DNA of 64,000 nucleotides, taken from the NCBI GenBank assembly GCA_008360955.1, contig LUCM01007134.1:62001-126000 (forward strand), written 5' to 3'. Position 1 is the stretch's first letter. Each line of letters starts with the position of its first letter. Source of the DNA: Fasciolopsis buskii (Eukaryota > Platyhelminthes > Trematoda > Plagiorchiida > Fasciolidae). Made by a program: the position numbers and the translations under genes. The notes below the pieces were generated by a model. That model saw only the letters and a program-made list of their open reading frames with translations, made no database searches and had not been told where the DNA came from. This document shows, piece after piece, positions 62,301-64,000 of this stretch.

Positions 62301-63786
62301 TTTATCAGTTCTGTAAATGTTCCGTTATGTCAACAAAATTAATACTAGGCAGATATTCGTCGATGCATCACACCATTTCAAACGTCTGGCAAAAAAAACC
62401 TTGAGGACTGTCCGCATCAAAGGATACTACTGAATTACTAGTACCATTTATAATTGATTTGAAAAGCACATTTGTATACGTGACCAATGCGACCAAAGAA
62501 GCAATGACAAATATTTTCCAAATTTACCTTCCAAATAGCCTAGAAAAATGTGTTTAGAATAGCAGGGATGCATTTAGATTTCTTTTTGTCAAGTTTATCA
62601 GTTTATTTAATAAACGTTTAAGTCACTGAGAAGACTAGATTGATAATCTGTGACATTTTTGCATTCGGCGGCAATCCTCACGAAATTGCCTAATTCCAGG
62701 AAAAGAGTATTAAAAAGAAATCCGAGTTTTGGTTTCCAATGATCAATAGTGTGTGGCCCACGAATTTTCCAATTATTGTTCATCGTCTCTTAATTTTGAA
62801 CGAAACTATGCAAAGGCAAAGTTAGCAGTATTATTGCGCTAACGGTGACACATGATTCTACATTTGGATGAACATTAATCGCACTTGTGCGGTCATTGTT
62901 CTATGCTTATTTACTTAAATGGATAGTAGAGACAAGATTGGGAAAACCTATTCAGCGAAACAAACAACAGAAAGATCTGACTGAGAGTAGAACCGTCATT
63001 AACTTACGTCTAAATAGGTTGTCTGTAAAGTAAAATTGGCAAACGGTGGATATCCGGTAACATTGTATTCACGATGGTTTTGCATGCAAATGATCACGAA
63101 AGGAATAAAATGTTTACTTACAAAGCTTGTTTTCTGCAATAAGATTGCGAGTGTGAAATTTAATCGTAAGTGAATCGCACATCTTATTCGAGCTTGCACA
63201 GGCAAGCTGAAACGCAAAGGTAAGAACACCGAACTACACGCAATCAATTTGCCTGAATAATTGAAATTTCACAGTGTAGGATTTGTCCTAGTAAAACTGA
63301 CCGACCGGGTCTGTTTTGTACAGTGCGTTCGGCGAAATACATTAGCAAAATCCTTCTTTCTTAATATTTGAGTATTCGGTGCCACTCACTTCGTTCTCGC
63401 AGTCCTAAAAGCAAGTTAAATTAAGGCATGTGCGAGTGCATTATTCAATTGCAAAATAGAGCGATACAATAAAGTATTGCATGAATAAATAGCAAACCTA
63501 TTATTAACTGGACATCTCAAAACGATATCACACGAGAGACGACATCTAGTTTGATTCCAAACTCAGTCACAGGCCACCAAAAAACGTACTTTACTGGATT
63601 GGAATAGTGGTAGATTTTATCTCAAGCCTTCCATGGAGAGACAGAAGTTAGTACGCAGAACCTTTTTTAGAGCATCCCAAGGAAATTCCTGATGAATCCT
63701 TGTTAGGTGGATTACCACTTATAAGCCATGACCATGAGGCCATACGGACAAGTACGGATATATAGTTGACTTACTTTGAAGGAATC
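35360..63786 (-). CDS. Gene M: minus-strand micro-exon gene, at least 56 exons encoding an 18-residue helical repeat
   Basis: I do not recognise the family. Reading the minus strand from the right edge gives 56 accepted exons: twenty-five of 12 nt, thirty of 15 nt and one of 48 nt (798 coding nt in about 28 kb). All are phase 1-1, with acceptors ending YAG and mostly GTRAGT donors. The joined frame is open throughout, while other phases hit stops at once (for example AACTGA in M6, TTTAG in M4). M1-M48 repeat the order 12a-15a-12b-15b, an 18-residue period with hydrophobic [FY][LIV], L and [YF] at fixed places and many K/R/Q: a predicted long basic amphipathic helix. M49-M56 form a different H/K/G/Y-rich tail. 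The order predicted three further exons with GTACGT donors (M11, M20, M34), which were then found. Both ends are uncertain: the 5' end is outside the window and the 3' end has several candidates. Product location and role unknown. Confidence 0.88.
36003..36017 (-). CDS. Gene M exon M55, 15 nt (tail)
   Basis: Acceptor ATTACTGATGATAG, donor GTGAGT. Core FGKI after junction Asp. Confidence 0.8.
36195..36385 (+). repeat. Degenerate trinucleotide tract with GAT core
   Basis: A clean (GAT)5 run near 36,305-36,323 sits in a longer stretch with three-base periodicity. One plus frame stays open for about 60 codons and would encode an Asp-rich peptide. I see no plausible acceptor for it, so a decayed repeat is preferred over an exon. 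Confidence 0.6.
37872..38065 (+). CDS. Candidate plus-strand terminal exon, 63 codons then stop
   Basis: Acceptor GAGTGGTCTACTCAG, phase 1. The frame begins QIFGRIHIVDEKEF, is rich in E/T/G and has three Cys near the end before TAG. It looks protein-like but I do not recognise it. It lies antisense within the 3' part of gene M. Possible partners are the small plus-strand exons at 31,303, 32,820 and 33,530. Confidence 0.3.
38546..38560 (-). CDS. Gene M exon M54, 15 nt (tail)
   Basis: Acceptor AATGAATTCAG, donor GTGAGA. Core YKEK after junction His. Confidence 0.8.
39393..39407 (-). CDS. Gene M exon M53, 15 nt (tail)
   Basis: Acceptor TTTCACCGACAG, donor GTGAGT. Core IKGK after junction His. 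Resembles M50 up to and including the donor context. Confidence 0.84.
39848..40266 (-). CDS. Alternative terminal exon: M52 read through its donor
   Basis: If the GTGAGC donor of M52 is not used, the frame stays open for 125 further codons to TAG at 39,848. This is part of the longest ORF in the window. The extension is His/Tyr/Pro/Asn-rich with scattered Cys and no obvious domain. It could be a retained-intron C terminus, or open by chance. Downstream exons M53-M56 fit the frame well, so splicing is the preferred reading. Confidence 0.35.
40219..40266 (-). CDS. Gene M exon M52, 48 nt (tail)
   Basis: Acceptor AATATTCTCACCCTAG, donor GTGAGC. Phase 1-1 like the others, with a 15-residue core DDSSQYEQHPYPRGY preceded by junction Glu. 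The only long exon in the chain. The same frame continues open for 125 more codons past the donor (see the separate entry). Confidence 0.75.
40267..42552. other. Gene M intron M51-M52
   Basis: About 2.3 kb. Carries a 137-codon plus ORF (41,752-42,165) without supporting splice signals or a recognised domain, a minus 60-nt exon-like match that was rejected, and the signal-like minus frame listed separately. Confidence 0.45.
42229..42528 (-). other. Open minus frame with signal-peptide-like segment, possible first exon
   Basis: The open frame contains a hydrophobic run (ALIFVLLSLTLNTCSIAA) after a Met-initiated basic stretch, and reaches a GTGAGT donor at 42,228. This looks like a secretory first exon. 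However, it ends in phase 0, not the phase 1 needed by the neighbouring micro-exons, and it sits inside the gene M chain. Unproven. Confidence 0.2.
42553..42567 (-). CDS. Gene M exon M51, 15 nt (tail)
   Basis: Acceptor TTTGTTGGGACAG, donor GTGAGT. Core LKGY after junction His. Confidence 0.84.
42989..43003 (-). CDS. Gene M exon M50, 15 nt (tail)
   Basis: Acceptor CTTCTATTATAG, donor GTGAGT. Core FGGK after junction His. Confidence 0.86.
43130..43432 (+). repeat. Long polypyrimidine (polypurine on minus) stretch
   Basis: About 300 nt dominated by T and C (CCTTTTTCCC, TTTTCTCTTC and similar) lies in the gene M intron between exons M49 and M50. The 98-codon plus ORF here is a composition artefact. 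Confidence 0.75.
43492..43503 (-). CDS. Gene M exon M49, 12 nt (start of tail)
   Basis: Acceptor TGTGGATTTTCAG, donor GTAAGT. Junction Trp then KNC, the only Cys I find in the gene M peptide. Confidence 0.87.
43899..43913 (-). CDS. Gene M exon M48, 15 nt
   Basis: Acceptor TTTCCAAACGCAG, donor GTAAGT. Core FKVD. The last base makes Trp with the next exon, as in gene P. Confidence 0.85.
44577..44588 (-). CDS. Gene M exon M47, 12 nt (12a)
   Basis: Acceptor TTCTCGTAAACAG, donor GTAAGT. Core ILK; P13 has FIK. Confidence 0.87.
45337..45351 (-). CDS. Gene M exon M46, 15 nt (15b)
   Basis: Acceptor TTTGTTACCACAG, donor GTAAGT. Core AALL; P12 has AVLK. Confidence 0.87.
45625..45636 (-). CDS. Gene M exon M45, 12 nt (12b)
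   Basis: Acceptor TTAATCTTGCAG, donor GTAAGT. Core KAQ; P11 has QDQ. Confidence 0.87.
46351..46365 (-). CDS. Gene M exon M44, 15 nt (15a)
   Basis: Acceptor ATTTATTGCAG, donor GTGAGT. Core IDQQ; P10 has LVNQ. Confidence 0.87.
46499..46510 (-). CDS. Gene M exon M43, 12 nt (12a)
   Basis: Acceptor CACGATTGCAG, donor GTGAGT. Core FIG; P9 has YHQ. Confidence 0.87.
47097..47111 (-). CDS. Gene M exon M42, 15 nt (15b)
   Basis: Acceptor GTGCACTTTTCAG, donor GTAAGT. Core SSYQ; P8 has VSFQ. Confidence 0.87.
47991..48002 (-). CDS. Gene M exon M41, 12 nt (12b)
   Basis: Acceptor TTTGAATAACAG, donor GTGAGT. Core NYE; the junction codons Gly before and Thr after match P7. Confidence 0.87.
48190..48204 (-). 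CDS. Gene M exon M40, 15 nt (15a)
   Basis: Acceptor CGATCCATTCACAG, donor GTAAGT. Core LERQ; P6 has LEKQ. An internal TAG acceptor would give a 9-nt exon; the paralogue supports 15. Confidence 0.87.
48710..48721 (-). CDS. Gene M exon M39, 12 nt (12a)
   Basis: Acceptor ACTTTAACTCCAG, donor GTGAGT. Core YTR; P5 has YIK. Confidence 0.87.
49053..49067 (-). CDS. Gene M exon M38, 15 nt (15b)
   Basis: Acceptor TGTTTTACTGCAG, donor GTGAGT. Core QLLQ; P4 has KLLQ. Confidence 0.88.
49234..49245 (-). CDS. Gene M exon M37, 12 nt (12b)
   Basis: Acceptor CCCTCTCCACAG, donor GTGAGT. Core LSY; P3 has QSY. Confidence 0.88.
50214..50228 (-). CDS. Gene M exon M36, 15 nt (15a)
   Basis: Acceptor TTTCTGCAATCCTAG, donor GTAAGT. 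Core LKKH; P2 has LKKQ. In codon phase 0 it reads ATT TAA. Confidence 0.88.
51053..51064 (-). CDS. Gene M exon M35, 12 nt (12a)
   Basis: Acceptor CATTGCGTTTTAG, donor GTGAGT. Core FLQ. Aligns with P1. Confidence 0.87.
51233..51247 (-). CDS. Gene M exon M34, 15 nt (15b)
   Basis: Acceptor TCCGTCATACAG, donor GTACGT. Core LAYK. Found by prediction from the 12/15 order. Confidence 0.84.
51441..51452 (-). CDS. Gene M exon M33, 12 nt (12b)
   Basis: Acceptor GTGCAATTTTAG, donor GTAAGT. Core HEQ. The intron from M32 is only about 100 nt. Confidence 0.87.
51556..51570 (-). CDS. Gene M exon M32, 15 nt (15a)
   Basis: Acceptor TATTGGCATTCAG, donor GTGAGT. Core INKH. Confidence 0.87.
51969..51980 (-). 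CDS. Gene M exon M31, 12 nt (12a)
   Basis: Acceptor TTTTATTTTTTAG, donor GTAAGT. Core YIR. Confidence 0.87.
52438..52452 (-). CDS. Gene M exon M30, 15 nt (15b)
   Basis: Acceptor GATTTCGTGCAG, donor GTAAGT. Core LRYE; starts AACTG. Confidence 0.87.
52692..52703 (-). CDS. Gene M exon M29, 12 nt (12b)
   Basis: Acceptor ATTAATTTTAG, donor GTAAGA. Core QQR. Confidence 0.86.
53441..53455 (-). CDS. Gene M exon M28, 15 nt (15a)
   Basis: Acceptor TTCTGTTACACAG, donor GTAAGT. Core LNRQ; starts AACTG. Confidence 0.87.
54486..54497 (-). CDS. Gene M exon M27, 12 nt (12a)
   Basis: Acceptor TCGCTCATTTAG, donor GTAAGT. Core FLI; shares GATTCCT with M1. Confidence 0.87.
54691..54705 (-). CDS. Gene M exon M26, 15 nt (15b)
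   Basis: Acceptor TTCTTGCATTTAG, donor GTAAGT. Core LAFR; starts AACTGGC like M34. Confidence 0.87.
55126..55137 (-). CDS. Gene M exon M25, 12 nt (12b)
   Basis: Acceptor ATTATTTTTCTAG, donor GTGAGA. Core KQL. Located after the order predicted a 12-nt exon here. Confidence 0.84.
55652..55666 (-). CDS. Gene M exon M24, 15 nt (15a)
   Basis: Acceptor TCTCCATTTTGCAG, donor GTAAGT. Core LAAL. An internal acceptor would give a 6-nt exon instead; the 15-nt form fits the order. Confidence 0.85.
55983..55994 (-). CDS. Gene M exon M23, 12 nt (12a)
   Basis: Acceptor TGTTTTTATGCAG, donor GTAAGT. Core YLQ. Confidence 0.87.
56449..56463 (-). CDS. Gene M exon M22, 15 nt
   Basis: Acceptor GTTCTTCAACAG, donor GTAAGT. 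Core LKRK. Follows M21 directly with no 12-nt exon between them, so the order slips here, or exons are missed on both sides. Confidence 0.85.
56587..56601 (-). CDS. Gene M exon M21, 15 nt (15b)
   Basis: Acceptor TCTTATTATTTCAG, donor GTAAGT. Core KQFG. In codon phase 0 it begins with TAA. Confidence 0.87.
56748..56759 (-). CDS. Gene M exon M20, 12 nt (12b)
   Basis: Acceptor TTTTTATTTCAG, donor GTACGT. Core QIA. Found by prediction from the 12/15 order. Confidence 0.83.
56889..56903 (-). CDS. Gene M exon M19, 15 nt (15a)
   Basis: Acceptor ATTCTTTCGTGCAG, donor GTAAGT. Core IHRR. Lies inside unrelated plus-strand ORFs, which are shadows. Confidence 0.86.
57318..57329 (-). CDS. Gene M exon M18, 12 nt (12a)
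   Basis: Acceptor GCATTTCTCTTAG, donor GTAAGT. Core FIR. Confidence 0.87.
57601..57615 (-). CDS. Gene M exon M17, 15 nt (15b)
   Basis: Acceptor TTTCCAAATCTCAG, donor GTGAGT. Core AKFQ. Confidence 0.87.
58002..58013 (-). CDS. Gene M exon M16, 12 nt (12b)
   Basis: Acceptor TTTGATATTCCAG, donor GTAAGT. Core YQY. Confidence 0.87.
58126..58140 (-). CDS. Gene M exon M15, 15 nt (15a)
   Basis: Acceptor GTCGTTATATAG, donor GTAAGT. Core TRKL, atypical because the Leu comes last. Confidence 0.83.
   Translation of the reverse strand, partial: TQEN
58303..58314 (-). CDS. Gene M exon M14, 12 nt (12a)
   Basis: Acceptor TATTACACTCAG, donor GTAAGT. Core YVA. Confidence 0.87.
59448..59462 (-). CDS. Gene M exon M13, 15 nt (15b)
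   Basis: Acceptor TTCTTATTCAG, donor GTGAGT. Core AEYE. Confidence 0.87.
59883..59894 (-). CDS. Gene M exon M12, 12 nt (12b)
   Basis: Acceptor CCAAATTGTAG, donor GTAAGT. Core RQR. Confidence 0.86.
60109..60123 (-). CDS. Gene M exon M11, 15 nt (15a)
   Basis: Acceptor CCACAACGCAG, donor GTACGT. Core LELH. Found only because the 12/15 order predicted a 15-nt exon between M10 and M12. Confidence 0.83.
60231..60242 (-). CDS. Gene M exon M10, 12 nt (12a)
   Basis: Acceptor CTCCAATTCAG, donor GTAAGT. Core YLR. Confidence 0.87.
61110..61124 (-). CDS. Gene M exon M9, 15 nt (15b)
   Basis: Acceptor CCCCATTGCAG, donor GTGAGT. Core AIYR. Confidence 0.87.
61266..61277 (-). CDS. Gene M exon M8, 12 nt (12b)
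   Basis: Acceptor GTACCCTACAG, donor GTGAGT. Core QIQ. Confidence 0.85.
61961..61972 (-). CDS. Gene M exon M7, 12 nt (12b)
   Basis: Acceptor GTCTCTTTCAG, donor GTATGT. Core HQK. The repeat order then expects 15b, 12a and 15a before M8; I could not find them in 61,278-61,960. Confidence 0.8.
62296..62310 (-). CDS. Gene M exon M6, 15 nt (15a)
   Basis: Acceptor ACATTTACAG, donor GTGAGT. Core LIKR; starts AACTG. In codon phase 0 it reads AAC TGA, so the frame is fixed. Confidence 0.87.
62528..62539 (-). CDS. Gene M exon M5, 12 nt (12a)
   Basis: Acceptor CATTTTTCTAG, weaker donor GTAAAT. Core YLE, exactly where the repeat order calls for a 12a exon. Confidence 0.8.
63008..63022 (-). CDS. Gene M exon M4, 15 nt (15b)
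   Basis: Acceptor TTTTACTTTACAG, donor GTAAGT. Core NLFR. A one-base-leading frame shift would read TAG, which supports the chosen phase. Confidence 0.87.
63122..63133 (-). CDS. Gene M exon M3, 12 nt (12b)
   Basis: Acceptor CTTATTGCAG, donor GTAAGT. Core NKL. Confidence 0.87.
63390..63404 (-). CDS. Gene M exon M2, 15 nt (15a)
   Basis: Acceptor GCTTTTAG, donor GTGAGT. Core LRER; starts GACTG. Confidence 0.87.
63775..63786 (-). CDS. Gene M exon M1, 12 nt (12a)
   Basis: Minus: TACCTTTTCAG, GATTCCTTCAAA, GTAAGT. Core FLQ. First exon visible; earlier exons must lie beyond 64,000. Confidence 0.87.
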
Positions 63787-64000
63787 CTGAAAAGGTATTT
63801 GAGCAAAAATGCTGTCCAATTCTCGACCGTGATGTTCATAAAAAATAACTGATGGCGCAAGATACTACTTCAATGCCCTGTCCTAACAAGAAAGCCAAAA
63901 CCGTTCTCTTATAACAAGCGCATTTACAGAGAATTAGCATAGAGCCTCAAAAATATTAAGTACTTAATTCAAGAGAAATGGATACCACCACAAGTATGAC

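Overview
The window looks like intron-dense eukaryotic DNA with about 40% G+C by eye. There are no long conserved open reading frames, no operons and no bacterial signals. It carries a tRNA-derived SINE-like insertion, TA/CA microsatellites and GT-AG introns. The best-supported content is two genes built almost entirely from micro-exons of 12 and 15 nt, found by reading acceptor - tiny exon - donor triplets on both strands. A parasitic flatworm (trematode-like) is my first guess, because tandem symmetric micro-exon genes are well known there. An aphid-type micro-exon gene is the main alternative. The taxonomic call is inference only.

Gene P (plus strand) enters from the left edge and runs to a predicted stop near 20,309. 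I find 23 exons; the first at 206-217 is clearly not the gene start. Gene M (minus strand) enters from the right edge and runs leftward from 63,786 to at least 35,360, with 56 internal micro-exons recognised and possible further exons at 26,971-26,985 and 25,168-25,176. The genes are convergent (tail to tail). Every accepted internal exon is a multiple of three and is flanked by introns after the first base of a codon (phase 1-1), so each can be skipped without a frameshift. One reading frame stays open through all of them.

Gene M repeats a fixed four-exon unit: 12a ([FY][LIV]x), 15a ([LI]xx[RQHK]), 12b (often xQx), 15b ([LA]x[YF]x). Counting the residues completed across junctions this is 54 nt, or 18 residues, which is exactly five turns of an alpha-helix. 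The main hydrophobic positions fall on one face, so the product is predicted to be a long, very basic amphipathic helix (rich in K, R, Q, Y and L). A tail follows a conserved Trp: short H/K/G-rich 15-nt exons in M, and an R/H-rich basic tail in P. Exons P1-P13 align one for one, without gaps, with 13 consecutive M exons (51,064 down to 44,577), with 25 of 57 residues identical by hand count. P and M are therefore paralogues in inverted orientation.

Between the two genes (20.3-35.2 kb) the sequence is poor in supported features. It holds candidate distal exons of M, a candidate hydrophobic terminal exon (23,490-23,698 minus) and weaker plus-strand exon candidates (31.3-38.1 kb). Most long ORFs are treated as chance or shadow frames. 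Neither gene's promoter, first exon or signal-peptide exon lies in the window, so secretion cannot be judged.
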